A DNA stretch of 64,000 nucleotides from Planococcus sp. MSAK28401 (GCF_018283455.1 NZ_JAAMTH010000001.1:1965501-2029500); one strand, 5' to 3'; counted from the stretch's first letter, positions 1 through 9,119 are shown. The notes: a model not told the origin generated them from the sequence alone. Translations and numbers: made by a program.

Positions 1-9
1 TCGAATCAT
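1..9 (-). CDS. Start of a downstream gene, probably aroH (partial, three codons)
   Basis: Only the codons Met-Ile-Arg are inside the window. The ATG overlaps the last base of the aroB stop (TGATG), and an AAGGAG motif lies in the aroB tail at a good distance. In B. subtilis aroB is followed by aroH (monofunctional chorismate mutase), whose protein begins in a similar way. The identity is inferred from gene order and three residues only. Confidence 0.4.
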
Positions 10-1082
10 CAGATCATCTCCTTGATCGTTTTTCTTAGCTTATCGTAAGCCGCTTGTGCTCGTTGTTCTGTAATCGTTTCAATATACGGCCGGCCCACTG
101 ACCCAAGCAAAACGAAGTTCAGTGCAGCAGCGGTCGCTTTTTTATCTTTTTTCATATATGGCAATAGTTCATCGAATGGCATGTGCGTCAATAGCGATAG
201 CGGATAACGATTTACTTTCGCCCAGTTTAAAAAACGCGGCAATTGCGGGCTTTCGGACAATTCAAGTGCATAGGCCATGCCGAGCACGACAGCTTCTCCG
301 TGCGTCAGTTTGCCATAACCCAAATGCGCTTCGATGGCATGGGCCAGTGTATGGCCGAAATTGAGGAATTTGCGGACACCGCCTTCAAACTCATCTTCTT
401 CGACAATCGCTGATTTGACGGCAATTCCTTTTTCCAGATGCCCTTCGAGTTCCTGTCCAGACATTGAACTGAAATCTTGATACGCCATCAGTTCATCCAG
501 CCAGCCTTCGTTTGAAATGAACGCATGCTTGATCACTTCAGCCATTCCCGAGCGGATTTCATTTTCAGGAAGCGTCTGGAGAAAGTCGCCATCGTAAACG
601 ACCGCTCGCGGCTGATAAAAAGTGCCGATCATGTTCTTGCCGAGCGGATGGTTGATGGCGGTTTTGCCGCCCACAGCACTGTCATGGGCCAAGATGGTTG
701 TCGGCACTTGGATAAAAGGCACTCCGCGCATGAAAGTTGATGCGACAAAGCCAGCCAGATCCCCGACTGCGCCTCCACCGAAAGCAAGAATGACCGTATT
801 GCGCGAGCAATTTTCTGACAGTAAAAAGCTATGGCAATCCATAAAACTTTCAGCGGATTTCGCTCCTTCACCTGCTGGCACGCGGAAAACTTTCGGCTGA
901 AAGTCCGTAAGCGCCCCGATCAGCTGCGGCAAATGCAGATCGGCCACTTGGCTGTCTGCAATGACGACGACTTGGTCAGCTGCAGTGAGCAACTCACGAT
1001 AATGCTTTGACAGCAGCTTGACCGCCCCTTGACCGATATGCACCTTATATGGATGTTCAGTCTCGACCCGCAACTCCCTCAT
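9..1082 (-). CDS. aroB: 3-dehydroquinate synthase
   Basis: AroB closes DAHP into 3-dehydroquinate, the second step of the shikimate pathway, using NAD and a metal ion in the cytosol. The 357-residue length is normal for the family. The NAD-binding stretch GGGAVGDLAGFVA lies near residues 101-113, followed by the conserved QVPTTILAHDSAVGGKTAIN region, and NFGHTLAHAIE near residue 243 supplies metal-binding histidines. The start is the ATG at 1082, with AAGGAG about nine bases upstream and inside the aroC/aroB junction. It follows aroC by only three bases, so the two are almost certainly co-transcribed, and the next gene overlaps its stop codon. Identity is secure. Confidence 0.97.
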   Translation of the reverse strand: MRELRVETEHPYKVHIGQGAVKLLSKHYRELLTAADQVVVIADSQVADLHLPQLIGALTDFQPKVFRVPAGEGAKSAESFMDCHSFLLSENCSRNTVILAFGGGAVGDLAGFVASTFMRGVPFIQVPTTILAHDSAVGGKTAINHPLGKNMIGTFYQPRAVVYDGDFLQTLPENEIRSGMAEVIKHAFISNEGWLDELMAYQDFSSMSGQELEGHLEKGIAVKSAIVEEDEFEGGVRKFLNFGHTLAHAIEAHLGYGKLTHGEAVVLGMAYALELSESPQLPRFLNWAKVNRYPLSLLTHMPFDELLPYMKKDKKATAAALNFVLLGSVGRPYIETITEQRAQAAYDKLRKTIKEMI

Positions 1083-1085
1083 GGA

Positions 1086-2258
1086 TTAAAACTCCTTTGT
1101 ATAGGCTTTATAGCTCTCGATATTTTCTTTCAGACGCGGCAATTGATCTGCGTCGAATTGTTCTAGCAATGCGTTGGCCGCTTCAAAGGCGACGACATGT
1201 TCTGCAACGATTGAGGCTGCCGGAACTGCACAGCTGTCTGAACGTTCGATGCTTGCCTGGAACGGCTCTTTCGTTTCGATATCCACGCTTTTAAGCGGCT
1301 TATAAAGCGTTGGGATTGGCTTCATCACACCGCGTACGATGATCGGCATGCCTGTTGTCATCCCGCCCTCAAAGCCGCCGAGGTTGTTCGTGCTGCGGGT
1401 ATAGCCCGCTTCTTCATTCCAAATGATTTCATCATGGACTTCACTGCCTGGGCGGCGCGCCATTTCGAATCCAAGGCCGAACTCCACTCCCTTGAATGCG
1501 TTGATGCTCATGACGGAAGCTGCGATTTTAGCATCCAGTTTGCGGTCGTAATGCACATAACTGCCGATTCCGGCTGGCATGCCTTCGACGATGACTTCTA
1601 CCGTCCCACCGATCGAGTCTCCGTTTTTCTTCGTCGCATCAATCAAATCGGTCATTTCTTTTGTTTTTGATGAGTCTGCGCAATAAACAGCATCCTGTTC
1701 GACGATGTCACGGATTTCATCTGCGGACTTTCCGAGATAAGTTGTTGGGTCGACTTTAATACCGCCGATTTCTGTCACATGTGACACAATCTTTACGCCA
1801 AGTTCAGCGAGAAGCTGCTTTGCCACTGCGCCGACAGCCACGCGTACGGTCGTTTCACGTGCAGAAGAACGCTCCAATACGTTCCGCAGGTCACGATGGC
1901 CATATTTCATGCCGCCGTTCAAATCAGCGTGTCCTGGACGTGGGCGTGTCAATTGACGTTTCACTTCATCGGTTTCTTCGATCGGCTCGATGCCCATAAC
2001 ATTTGTCCAATGCTTCCAGTCATCATTTTTGACGACCAATGCGACTGGGGAACCCAAGGTCTTTCCGTGGCGGACGCCTGAAACGATCTCCACCGTATCT
2101 GTCTCGATTTGCATGCGGCGGCCGCGGCCATGGCCTCCCTGGCGCCGTTTCAACTCTTTATTGATCATTTCCGCCGTCAAAGGCAATTGCGCTGGCAACC
2201 CTTCAATAATGGCGGTCAATTGTGGACCGTGAGATTCTCCTGCTGTTAAGTAACGCAT
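1086..2258 (-). CDS. aroC: Chorismate synthase
   Basis: AroC converts EPSP to chorismate, the last shikimate step, and needs reduced FMN. The protein begins [12 protein letters not shown], the family N-terminus, and the [11 protein letters not shown] and RPGHADLNG signatures are present. I chose the ATG at 2258 (390 residues, the usual length) over an in-frame GTG two codons earlier, because the AAGGGAG ribosome site is correctly spaced for it. B. subtilis names this gene aroF or aroC and has cheR between it and ndk; cheR is absent here. aroB follows three bases downstream. An extended -10 promoter motif lies about 45 bases upstream. Confidence 0.97.
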   Translation of the reverse strand: MRYLTAGESHGPQLTAIIEGLPAQLPLTAEMINKELKRRQGGHGRGRRMQIETDTVEIVSGVRHGKTLGSPVALVVKNDDWKHWTNVMGIEPIEETDEVKRQLTRPRPGHADLNGGMKYGHRDLRNVLERSSARETTVRVAVGAVAKQLLAELGVKIVSHVTEIGGIKVDPTTYLGKSADEIRDIVEQDAVYCADSSKTKEMTDLIDATKKNGDSIGGTVEVIVEGMPAGIGSYVHYDRKLDAKIAASVMSINAFKGVEFGLGFEMARRPGSEVHDEIIWNEEAGYTRSTNNLGGFEGGMTTGMPIIVRGVMKPIPTLYKPLKSVDIETKEPFQASIERSDSCAVPAASIVAEHVVAFEAANALLEQFDADQLPRLKENIESYKAYTKEF

Positions 2259-2299
2259 GTACACTTTCTCCCTTCAACGTGCTAAAGTATTTAACTATC

Positions 2300-2308
2300 A
2301 CTATACCA
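2300..2308 (-). promoter_or_regulatory. Candidate extended -10 promoter of aroC-aroB
   Basis: On the minus strand the sequence TGGTATAGT forms an extended -10 (TG-N-TATAGT) about 42 bases before the aroC start. No good -35 is present. It is the only promoter-like motif between the ndk terminator and aroC. Confidence 0.4.
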
Positions 2309-2443
2309 CATGGCATTTGTTCAATTCTATCCTAAATATGAAGAAAACTAAACATTCGAATAGCAACAAACCCGCGCCAATAAAAGAAATCGCTTTCATT
2401 TTCCAGCTCACTCGTTCGCTTCTTGTTTCTCCAATTGCTCCGT

Positions 2444-2482
2444 AAATAAAAAAACTGCGGCCGATTGCACGGCCGCAGTTTC
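2444..2482 (-). terminator. Intrinsic terminator of ndk
   Basis: A 12-bp GC-rich stem (AAACTGCGGCCG paired with CGGCCGCAGTTT, loop of six) is followed on the minus strand by a run of T. It lies directly after ndk and separates it from aroC. Confidence 0.9.
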
Positions 2483-2492
2483 AATAGTTGGA

Positions 2493-2939
2493 TCAGTTGA
2501 CCCAGCTGTTCATTGTTTTTTCGTAAGATACCAATTCTTCTTCTTTGAAGAACAAGCCGATTTCGCGCTCAGCGCTTTCAGCTGAATCAGAACCGTGAAT
2601 CATGTTTTTGCCGACAGTAACTGCGAAGTCGCCGCGGATGGTTCCTGGAGCTGCATCTTTCGGGTTAGTAGCTCCCATCATTTGACGCGCAGTCAAGATG
2701 ACGTTTTCGCCTTCCCAAACCATTGCGAAAACTGGCCCAGAAGTGATGAATTCTACAAGTTCGCCGAAGAATGGGCGCTCTTTGTGCTCGCCGTAATGCT
2801 GTTCAGCAAGTTCAGTTGGGATTTGCATCAATTTAGCGCCTGCCAAATGATATCCTTTTTTCTCGAAACGAGAAACGATTTCACCGATAACATTGCGTTG
2901 AACACCATCAGGTTTTACCATCAAAAATGTTTTTTCCAT
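2493..2939 (-). CDS. ndk: Nucleoside diphosphate kinase
   Basis: Ndk passes the gamma phosphate of ATP to other nucleoside diphosphates through a phosphohistidine. The 148-residue protein is of family length. It begins with the typical [13 protein letters not shown], and the active-site histidine is His115 in [23 protein letters not shown] site precedes the ATG. It has its own promoter (TTGACA/TAGTAT) and its own terminator, so it appears monocistronic, though some read-through from hepT is possible because no terminator separates them. Confidence 0.97.
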   Translation of the reverse strand: MEKTFLMVKPDGVQRNVIGEIVSRFEKKGYHLAGAKLMQIPTELAEQHYGEHKERPFFGELVEFITSGPVFAMVWEGENVILTARQMMGATNPKDAAPGTIRGDFAVTVGKNMIHGSDSAESAEREIGLFFKEEELVSYEKTMNSWVN

Positions 2940-2990
2940 TTTAGAACACTCCTCTGTTAAAAAGCTCGGGCACTTTGCCCACCTTAAAAA

Positions 2991-3018
2991 ATACTATCAT
3001 TGTCCCATCATTTGTCAA
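2991..3018 (-). promoter_or_regulatory. SigA-type promoter of ndk
   Basis: On the minus strand a perfect -35 TTGACA (3013-3018) and a -10 TAGTAT (2991-2996) are separated by 16 bases. They lie about 50 bases before the ndk start. Confidence 0.6.
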
Positions 3019-3025
3019 CCGGAAA

Positions 3026-4000
3026 CTAAAACTTTCGCTTGCCGATGAAAAAGGCGATTTTGCGCATCGTTTTCATCGCGGGACCTTTCGGCAGATCATC
3101 CAGTTCTTTCAGCGCCTTCTCCAAATAACGCTCGCTCATGCGCTTCGCTTCATCAACTGCGCTGCTTGTGCGGATCGTGCGGACGATTTCCAGGCGTTTC
3201 TCATCGGAAATGTCCTGGTTTAAATTATCCCGCAGCATCTGGTAGATCTCGGGATCACGGCGCGCGTACAAAATCGGCAAGGTGATGTTGCCTTGAATAA
3301 AATCGCTGCCGGCCGGTTTGCCCAAATCCTGGTCGCTGGCGGTGAAATCGAGGATATCGTCGATAATCTGGAACGACATGCCGATAAAATAACCGAAACG
3401 GCGCAAATGCGCGGCAGTTTTCTCATCGGTTCCCGACACCAAAGCCCCCAATTCACAGCTCGATGAAATCAATAAGGCGGTTTTGCGTTTGATGCGCCGC
3501 AAATAATCCCGCAAGCTTTGGTCGAGCCTGTATTTATCTTCAATCTGAATAATTTCCCCACGGCACACTTCGATCAAGGTCTTCGACAGGATGTCATGGA
3601 TCCTTGGTGATTCAATTTCCGTGATCCGCTCCAGTGCCCTGGCCAGAATGAAATCCCCGGTATACATTGCCACACTATTATTCCATTCCGATTTAACGGT
3701 CGGGCGCCCTCTACGGATCTCCGAATCATCTATGACATCATCGTGGACCAAAGACGCCATATGTATAAGCTCCAACGGCACAGCGACACGCTTCAGCAAT
3801 TCGATATCATAATTCCCGAATTTTCCGGCAAGCAAAACAAAAACAGGGCGGATCCGTTTTCCTCCGGCCTGCAATAAATGAAGAGAAGCATCATTTAATA
3901 GAAGGGATTCGGAATCCACTGCCTGTTCCAATTCTTTTTCGATCAGTTCCAGCTCTGGTTTCAGGTCGGAATAGAGCAATTTCAACTTCATCTTTTCCAC
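3026..4000 (-). CDS. hepT: Heptaprenyl diphosphate synthase, large catalytic subunit
   Basis: This trans-polyprenyl synthase condenses isopentenyl units onto farnesyl diphosphate to build the menaquinone side chain. The two aspartate-rich substrate-magnesium motifs are visible: DDVID at residues 87-91 and DDILD at 214-218, with the GGKRIRP motif at 47-53. The C-terminus IGKRKF matches the family. It starts at a GTG with GAGAAGG seven bases upstream. It lies behind hepS and menG in the order hepS-menG-hepT, as in B. subtilis; HepS is the partner subunit needed for activity. The 23-base gap to menG suggests one operon. The exact chain length cannot be read from sequence alone. Confidence 0.93.
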   Translation of the reverse strand: MEKMKLKLLYSDLKPELELIEKELEQAVDSESLLLNDASLHLLQAGGKRIRPVFVLLAGKFGNYDIELLKRVAVPLELIHMASLVHDDVIDDSEIRRGRPTVKSEWNNSVAMYTGDFILARALERITEIESPRIHDILSKTLIEVCRGEIIQIEDKYRLDQSLRDYLRRIKRKTALLISSSCELGALVSGTDEKTAAHLRRFGYFIGMSFQIIDDILDFTASDQDLGKPAGSDFIQGNITLPILYARRDPEIYQMLRDNLNQDISDEKRLEIVRTIRTSSAVDEAKRMSERYLEKALKELDDLPKGPAMKTMRKIAFFIGKRKF

Positions 4001-4022
4001 TTAATAACCTTCTCCCGCTTGT

Positions 4023-4724
4023 TTACTTTTTCAATCCCATATGGAGGGCAGCAGCCCCTCCTGAATACGGTTTGTATTTCACTTTGTCGAATCCGACTTT
4101 GCTGAACAGTTTCGCCAGCTCTTTCATGCCTGGGAATGTTTTAGCTGACTCCTGAAGCCACGAATACTCTTTATAGCTTTTCGCGAACAGCTTGCCGAAT
4201 ACTGGCATGACAAAACGGAAGTACATCCGGAAAAACGGCTTGAACACCAAGCTTTCAGGCTGTGAAGTTTCCAAGCAAGCAATCATGCCGCCAGGTTTCA
4301 AGACGCGGTGCATTTCTGATAACACCTGTTCATAATCGGGCACATTGCGCAACCCGAAGCCGATTGTCGCAAAATCGAATGAATTGTCCGGGTAAGGCAA
4401 AGACATTGCATTTCCTTGTACCAATTCGATTTGAGGCATATGGGCTGTTTTTTGATGTCCGACGTTCAGCATGTTCTGGCTGAAGTCCAATCCGACCACG
4501 CGCCCTGTAGGCCCTGCAGCTTCTCCAAGCGCAATCGTCCAGTCTGCCGTGCCGCAGCAGACATCAATGCATGCTGCACCTTTGGCCACTTGCATTTTAT
4601 GCATCGTGTCGTTGCGCCATTTATTGTGTTGCTGAAAACTGATGACTGAATTCATCTGGTCATAGTTTTCGGAAATTTTTTCAAACACTTCGTGAACTCG
4701 TTGTTCTTTCGTTTTCTGCATCAT
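4023..4724 (-). CDS. menG: Demethylmenaquinone methyltransferase
   Basis: MenG (UbiE family) methylates demethylmenaquinone with S-adenosylmethionine, the last step of menaquinone synthesis. Motif I ([10 protein letters not shown]), the acidic GLDFSQNML stretch and the GFGLRNVPD motif are all present. Length is about 233 residues, normal for Firmicute MenG. The first possible ATG (4730) overlaps the hepS stop but has its Shine-Dalgarno directly abutting; the ATGs at 4724 or 4721 are better spaced, and known relatives begin at MQ(D/K)xKEQRVH. It is sandwiched between hepS and hepT, so one operon makes and methylates the quinone. Confidence 0.95.
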   Translation of the reverse strand: MMQKTKEQRVHEVFEKISENYDQMNSVISFQQHNKWRNDTMHKMQVAKGAACIDVCCGTADWTIALGEAAGPTGRVVGLDFSQNMLNVGHQKTAHMPQIELVQGNAMSLPYPDNSFDFATIGFGLRNVPDYEQVLSEMHRVLKPGGMIACLETSQPESLVFKPFFRMYFRFVMPVFGKLFAKSYKEYSWLQESAKTFPGMKELAKLFSKVGFDKVKYKPYSGGAAALHMGLKK

Positions 4725-4726
4725 CG

Positions 4727-5503
4727 TCATCCTTCTCGCGTCAGCGGTTCAGCGCTATGCCGATGCGGAATAATTTGGTGGAGCAAGATATTCTTGAGTT
4801 CGAAATCCAGCTCGCAATCATTGAGGGACTCCACTATTTCATTGCCCAAAATTTCCAGGCGGCCAGTAAGCCAACGCTCGATGAATGTCGAGTGAATCAA
4901 GGTTTCGCTGAGCAATCTCAGGAGATAGCTGAACTCCCCTTTCTTCAGCGCTTCCAACTCTTCCGTATAGCGGATATACAGCAAAGATTGTTCCATCAGC
5001 TGCTTATAATGGCTGAAGCCATTCTCTTTATAGAAAGCATTCAGTAAAGCTGTTTCAATCACTGTCGCTGTTGCTTCCACTTGCTCTGGCTGTTGGATCG
5101 CACGTTCATGGAAAGAGGCTTTCTTTTCGCTTACCTGGATGATTGCTGTAGCAAGCTTCTGAACCATTTCGATATTTTTTCCTTCAGCCAGCAATTGATA
5201 ATAGATGCCGCTGTAAAAATCTCCGGCGAGCACTGTCAATTGCTGTTCTTTGCTGATAGGCATTTCTTCTTTCACCCGGTCATGTGCATGCAACGCAGCG
5301 TAAACGATTGCCACTGTCCGGGCGCTTGTCTCCATTTTATCCGACCATTGCTCTCCGTTAAAAAACGGCAGCAGCAAGAAAAACAGGCGCGCCTCTTTAA
5401 CAAAAGGCCCTTCCGTCAACTGGTCTAATGTTCGTTGGCGAACTGCTTTTAGTACGTCGATTTCCATGGAGATGATTTTGGATTGTATTTGTTGTCCGTT
5501 CAT
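4727..5503 (-). CDS. hepS: Heptaprenyl diphosphate synthase, small regulatory subunit
   Basis: HepS is the non-catalytic partner that with HepT forms the heptaprenyl diphosphate synthase and sets product length. The family diverges fast, so the assignment rests on its place directly before menG-hepT, its length of about 258 residues, its all-helical appearance and the stretch near residue 70 with an acidic/His motif ([10 protein letters not shown]). I placed the start at 5503, where GGAG is eight bases upstream; a longer start at 5521 is possible. It probably leads the hepS-menG-hepT operon. Confidence 0.82.
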   Translation of the reverse strand: MNGQQIQSKIISMEIDVLKAVRQRTLDQLTEGPFVKEARLFFLLLPFFNGEQWSDKMETSARTVAIVYAALHAHDRVKEEMPISKEQQLTVLAGDFYSGIYYQLLAEGKNIEMVQKLATAIIQVSEKKASFHERAIQQPEQVEATATVIETALLNAFYKENGFSHYKQLMEQSLLYIRYTEELEALKKGEFSYLLRLLSETLIHSTFIERWLTGRLEILGNEIVESLNDCELDFELKNILLHQIIPHRHSAEPLTREG

Positions 5504-5578
5504 ACTGCCTGCTCCATTCATAGGTTAGCCATAGCTCATATTATAGCATAATGCCCTTATGGCCTTCACCATTAACGC

Positions 5579-5800
5579 TTATTTTTTCGCGTCGCTTTCA
5601 ATGATGCCATGTGCGGAATGGATTTCCGCTTTGCCGCGAATCTTCATCGCTGATGTATGCTCGGTGAATTGGGCGATCATCACTTCGCCGCGGTCAAGCT
5701 TTTCTGTATGATGGAATTTTGTATCATTGCCGCGCGTCAGCCCGATGACATTGACGCCATCCTCTTGTGCACGGATAATCACATATTCAGTTTGTGCCAT
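5579..5800 (-). CDS. mtrB: trp RNA-binding attenuation protein (TRAP)
   Basis: TRAP is an 11-subunit ring that, when loaded with tryptophan, binds G/UAG repeats in trp leader RNA and controls transcription and translation of tryptophan genes. The 73-residue length and the sequence ([20 protein letters not shown], followed by the [13 protein letters not shown] and [12 protein letters not shown] stretches) match the family closely. It starts at an ATG with AGGTG upstream. As in B. subtilis it follows folE (mtrA) by about 25 bases and should be co-transcribed. No trp operon is in the window, so its target genes lie elsewhere. Confidence 0.95.
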   Translation of the reverse strand: MAQTEYVIIRAQEDGVNVIGLTRGNDTKFHHTEKLDRGEVMIAQFTEHTSAMKIRGKAEIHSAHGIIESDAKK

Positions 5801-5825
5801 TGTTTACACCTGCTTTTTCATAGTT

Positions 5826-6410
5826 TTAGTTCATATTGATATAGGTAATAACTTCCGAGCGTTTGATGTCATCTGTCTCCAATACACCTCTTGACACTGC
5901 CGTAACGGTCTTCGAACCTGGCTTCTTGATGCCACGCATCGTCATGCACATATGCTCGGCCTCGATCATGACGTACACGCCATGAGGATTCAGGGTCTCC
6001 ATCATCGAATCGGCAATGGTGGAAGTGATCCGCTCCTGCAGCTGAGGGCGTTTTGAGATTGTTTCAACCGCTCTCGCCAATTTGCTGAGTCCTGTGACCA
6101 CCCCATCACGCGGGATATAAGCGATGTGCGCTTTTCCAAAAAACGGCACCAAATGATGCTCACACATCGAATAGAATGGAATGTCCTTGACCAATACGAG
6201 TTCTTCGTGGTTTTCATGAAACACTGTGCGGAAATATTCTTTCGGGTCTTCCTTCAACCCCGCAAAAACTTCCGCATACATTTTCGCGACGCGTTTCGGG
6301 GTGTCCTGCAGCCCTTCACGGCCCACATCTTCACCGACTGCCTCCAAAATCATCCCGACAGCTTGCTCTATTTTTTCCAGATCTACGTTATGGCTTTTCA
6401 TATCTATCAC
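5826..6410 (-). CDS. folE: GTP cyclohydrolase I
   Basis: FolE turns GTP into dihydroneopterin triphosphate, the first step of folate synthesis. The zinc and active-site motifs [10 protein letters not shown] and [10 protein letters not shown] are present, as is RPQLQERIT. At 194 residues it is of family length. I use the GTG start at 6410 because GGAGG lies seven bases upstream; the ATG three codons later is an alternative. The gene has its own promoter about 120 bases upstream, leaving a long leader. It forms the folE-mtrB operon known from B. subtilis as mtrAB. Confidence 0.95.
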   Translation of the reverse strand: MIDMKSHNVDLEKIEQAVGMILEAVGEDVGREGLQDTPKRVAKMYAEVFAGLKEDPKEYFRTVFHENHEELVLVKDIPFYSMCEHHLVPFFGKAHIAYIPRDGVVTGLSKLARAVETISKRPQLQERITSTIADSMMETLNPHGVYVMIEAEHMCMTMRGIKKPGSKTVTAVSRGVLETDDIKRSEVITYINMN

Positions 6411-6532
6411 ATTGTTTCCTCCTGTAGAAAAATCACTCTATTTGGGGCAGCGGTTGAAAACAACCATCGATCATTGCAGTTTCACGCGCCTCTATAGCCG
6501 AGCCGAGAGACAACTCCGCTTTTCTCACCTGA

Positions 6533-6561
6533 ATTGTAGCATTTACGGGGGGTATTGGCAA
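6533..6561 (-). promoter_or_regulatory. SigA-type promoter of folE-mtrB
   Basis: On the minus strand a -35 TTGCCA (6556-6561) and a -10 TACAAT (6533-6538) are 17 bases apart. The motif sits right after the hup terminator. It predicts a leader of roughly 115 bases before folE; that leader contains a GGTTG-TTTT-CAACC hairpin and no open reading frame I can support. Confidence 0.6.
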
Positions 6562-6572
6562 AAACGGGGCCG

Positions 6573-6620
6573 AAAAAAAGAATGGCCTTTGCAAGATTAG
6601 ATCTCGCAAAAGCCATTCTA
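6573..6620 (-). terminator. Intrinsic terminator of hup
   Basis: An imperfect stem of 13-14 bp (AGAATGGC.TTTGC paired with GCAAA.GCCATTCT) is followed on the minus strand by seven T. It separates hup from folE. Confidence 0.85.
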
Positions 6621-6637
6621 TGTACAGTAGTCGAAGC

Positions 6638-6910
6638 TTATTTCACTGCGTCTTTAAGTGCTTTACCTGGCTTAAAGGCAGGAACCTTGCTTGCGGCGAT
6701 CTCGATTTCAGCACCTGTTTGTGGGTTGCGTCCTTTACGGGCCGCGCGCTCACGAACTTCAAAGTTACCGAATCCGATCAATTGTACTTTGTCACCTTTA
6801 GTTAGAGCATCTTGAATCGCTTCAAATGCAGCGTCAACTGCTTTCGCAGCATCTTTACGAGAAAGTTCAGCCGCTTCTGCAACAGAGTTCACTAATTCTG
6901 TTTTGTTCAT
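6638..6910 (-). CDS. hup: DNA-binding protein HU
   Basis: HU is the small basic histone-like protein that bends and compacts DNA as a dimer. The 90-residue protein carries the HU/IHF signature [18 protein letters not shown] near residues 46-63 and starts MNKTELVN. I prefer the ATG at 6910, with the strong AGGAGGTG site, over the in-frame GTG three codons earlier. In B. subtilis this gene (hbs) is preceded by spoIVA; here the next upstream gene is a YphF-like lipoprotein and no spoIVA is found. Confidence 0.97.
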   Translation of the reverse strand: MNKTELVNSVAEAAELSRKDAAKAVDAAFEAIQDALTKGDKVQLIGFGNFEVRERAARKGRNPQTGAEIEIAASKVPAFKPGKALKDAVK

Positions 6911-7074
6911 GCTATTCACCTCCTCTCAAAGGGGATGCTTGCCATCAATCCTGTAAAAAGAGTATCACAACGAAAATCGCATAGCAACAACAAATAGGCC
7001 GCATTTCAAAGAAAACCACCAAATACTCCCAATATTTTCAAAATCATGTGGATTTCGGGCAAATCCGTGCTGTA

Positions 7075-7794
7075 TCAGGGTTTTTCATCCGTCAGAAAAA
7101 TAGGTTCTCCGTTTTCATCAATTGTGTATGGAAGCGAATAAGCAGGAACGATTGGGCTGTTTTCGTAAAGGATAAACCGAATATCCTGCCCTTGTTCGAG
7201 TTCACCTTCATAACTTTGAATTGCTTCATACAAATCGATGGAATAATCGATGTAGACATCGCCCCGTCCAGTAATGACCATGGGCAGCATTTTACCGCTG
7301 TAAGGGCTTTGCACCATCGGCTCTTCACTGAAGCCCATTGCTTCATGATTGAATTTGTACACATTGTCGGCAATGATCTCAGAAATCGGGGCCCTGCCGC
7401 CATTTGCGCTCTTTCTGACATTGACAGAACGGATGCCTTCCGCTAACCGAAGGTCGACGAGCTTGACGGTAGGATTCTCCTCTACGTCCATCAGCACGTA
7501 TTGGTAGATTCCACCGACTTCAAAGGCGTTGCTCGGTATCTCGGCTGTAAATTCCGGCACGACTTTCGAAAAGTCGACTGGATATTTGATGAATTGATCG
7601 ACGTCCATATCCCGTGTCTTGATCGGCAACAAGCCACCATTTGCTTCTTGGTAACGTTCAACCGCTTGTTGTGCAGTGGCTAGCTGATCTTCATAGGGAA
7701 TCTGATTTTCCGCCCGTTCGCTGCTGGGGTACCCACAAGCCGTTAAGAAACTTGCCATTAGCAGGACGAGCAGCAACGCTGTTGTTTTTTTCAT
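7075..7794 (-). CDS. YphF-like lipoprotein of unknown function
   Basis: The protein is about 239 residues. Its first 20 residues form a lipoprotein signal: a basic start, a hydrophobic core and the lipobox LTAC with the modified cysteine at position 20. The rest is hydrophilic and should sit outside the membrane. I placed the start at the ATG at 7794, which is properly spaced from GAGGGG. In B. subtilis yphF lies between spoIVA and yphE; here it also lies next to the YphE homologue and gpsA. No catalytic motif is visible and I do not assign a function. Confidence 0.75.
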   Translation of the reverse strand: MKKTTALLLVLLMASFLTACGYPSSERAENQIPYEDQLATAQQAVERYQEANGGLLPIKTRDMDVDQFIKYPVDFSKVVPEFTAEIPSNAFEVGGIYQYVLMDVEENPTVKLVDLRLAEGIRSVNVRKSANGGRAPISEIIADNVYKFNHEAMGFSEEPMVQSPYSGKMLPMVITGRGDVYIDYSIDLYEAIQSYEGELEQGQDIRFILYENSPIVPAYSLPYTIDENGEPIFLTDEKP

Positions 7795-7807
7795 TATGTC
7801 CATCCCC

Positions 7808-8011
7808 TCAGGCGCCACCGGTCGGTCCGCTGAATACAGTGAAAACCATAATAAAGAAGCCCAAGATCAGCAGAACGTACGCGATCAGCGCAAATAGAAA
7901 TTTCAGGATGCCGTTTTGCAATTTGTATCGGCTCAAATAGATCAATCCCATGGAAATGATCAAAAAAGCGATGCCTGCAAACGATACCCACATTTTATCC
8001 AAAGAACTCAT
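7808..8011 (-). CDS. YphE-like small membrane protein (DUF2768)
   Basis: This 67-residue protein has two predicted membrane helices (about residues 8-26 and 36-60) joined by a short basic loop, and ends in a glycine-rich tail. It matches the small DUF2768/YphE family by size, hydrophobic pattern and position between gpsA and yphF. A candidate -10 TATACT lies upstream, after the gpsA terminator. Function is unknown. Confidence 0.75.
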   Translation of the reverse strand: MSSLDKMWVSFAGIAFLIISMGLIYLSRYKLQNGILKFLFALIAYVLLILGFFIMVFTVFSGPTGGA

Positions 8012-8053
8012 GAATAAGCCGCCTTTCGTGGAGTTTCAGTCCATAGTATAGCA

Positions 8054-8090
8054 TAAAAAAAGAAGGGGCAGCAGCAAGCAGCCCCTCCGT
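8054..8090 (-). terminator. Intrinsic terminator of gpsA
   Basis: The minus strand reads GAGGGGC, an interior of about nine bases, GCCCCTTC, then seven T. It follows gpsA directly. Confidence 0.8.
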
Positions 8091-8099
8091 TTGTGACAA

Positions 8100-9119
8100 T
8101 TACAGCAAGTCGATCAAATCTTCCATTTCATTTTTCTTCATGCGGCCCATCAGCTCTTCCACGGCATTCTCCGGCTTGACGCCTTCAAACAATACCGCAT
8201 ATAAAGCTTCCGTTATCGGCATAGGCACTTTGTATTCAGCAGCCAATTGATGGGCAGCCTTTGTTGTCCGGATTCCTTCGACAACCATGCCCATTTCAGC
8301 CAGCACTTCTTCGACGCTCTTGCCTTTGCCAAGCATGTTGCCTGCCCGCCAGTTGCGCGAATGGACGCTCGTGCAGGTAACGATCAAGTCACCTACACCC
8401 GATAAGCCAGAAAAGGTCAGAGGCGTTGCGCCCATCTTCACGCCGAGGCGTGCAATTTCAGCCAGGCCTCGCGTCATAATCGCAGCTTTTGCGTTATCCC
8501 CATAGCCGAGGCCATCGGTAATCCCGACCGCTAAGGCGATGATATTCTTCAAAGCCCCGCCGATTTCCACCCCGATGACATCGGTATTTGTATAGACACG
8601 GAAATAGGAATTCATGAACAGATCCTGGACACGATTTGCCGCTTGCGTGTTTTCACACGCTGCAGTGACGGTTGTCGGATGCTCCTGTACAACTTCTTCC
8701 GCATGGCTTGGCCCCGACAAAATGACGACTTCTTCGATCAAATCAGCCGGGATTTCTTCACGGATCATCTCGCTGATCCGCTTAAGCGAATCCGGTTCGA
8801 TGCCTTTCGACACATGGACAAACAAGCCTTTTTTCGTCATGCGCCCACGGATATCCCGTGCCACTTCACGAATGGCTTTCGTGGGAACGGCCAATACGAA
8901 AATATCGGCATGTGCCACCGCTTCATCTAGATTCGCTGTCGCTTTTAAAGACTCCGGTAAAATGGTTTCTTTTAAATAGCGCTTGTTCGTATGTTGATTG
9001 ATCTCATCCGCCTGGTCTTGGCGATGGGTCCATAATAGAAGATCGTGGCCATTTTGCGCCAGTACATAACTGAGCGCCGTTCCCCAGCTCCCTGCACCAA
9101 ATACAGTGACTTTTTCCAT
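8100..9119 (-). CDS. gpsA: NAD(P)-dependent glycerol-3-phosphate dehydrogenase
   Basis: GpsA reduces dihydroxyacetone phosphate to sn-glycerol-3-phosphate, the backbone for phospholipids. The NAD-binding GAGSWGTAL motif starts near residue 7, and the catalytic lysine lies in GGALKNIIALAVG. The C-terminal domain is complete, giving 339 residues. The open frame extends further upstream, but the ATG at 9119 has an AAAGGAGAG site at the right distance and matches the family N-terminus. It lies after der, from which a hairpin separates it. Confidence 0.96.
   Translation of the reverse strand: MEKVTVFGAGSWGTALSYVLAQNGHDLLLWTHRQDQADEINQHTNKRYLKETILPESLKATANLDEAVAHADIFVLAVPTKAIREVARDIRGRMTKKGLFVHVSKGIEPDSLKRISEMIREEIPADLIEEVVILSGPSHAEEVVQEHPTTVTAACENTQAANRVQDLFMNSYFRVYTNTDVIGVEIGGALKNIIALAVGITDGLGYGDNAKAAIMTRGLAEIARLGVKMGATPLTFSGLSGVGDLIVTCTSVHSRNWRAGNMLGKGKSVEEVLAEMGMVVEGIRTTKAAHQLAAEYKVPMPITEALYAVLFEGVKPENAVEELMGRMKKNEMEDLIDLL

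Noticed and set aside
629..900. Long open frames on both strands inside aroB, and similar frames inside most other genes
   Set aside because: They lie wholly inside well-supported genes, lack ribosome sites and have no family resemblance; they are shadows of the coding frame.
2305..2403. A 32-codon minus-strand frame upstream of aroC encoding a hydrophobic peptide
   Set aside because: The ribosome site is poor and the frame ends inside the candidate aroC promoter; chance is more likely.
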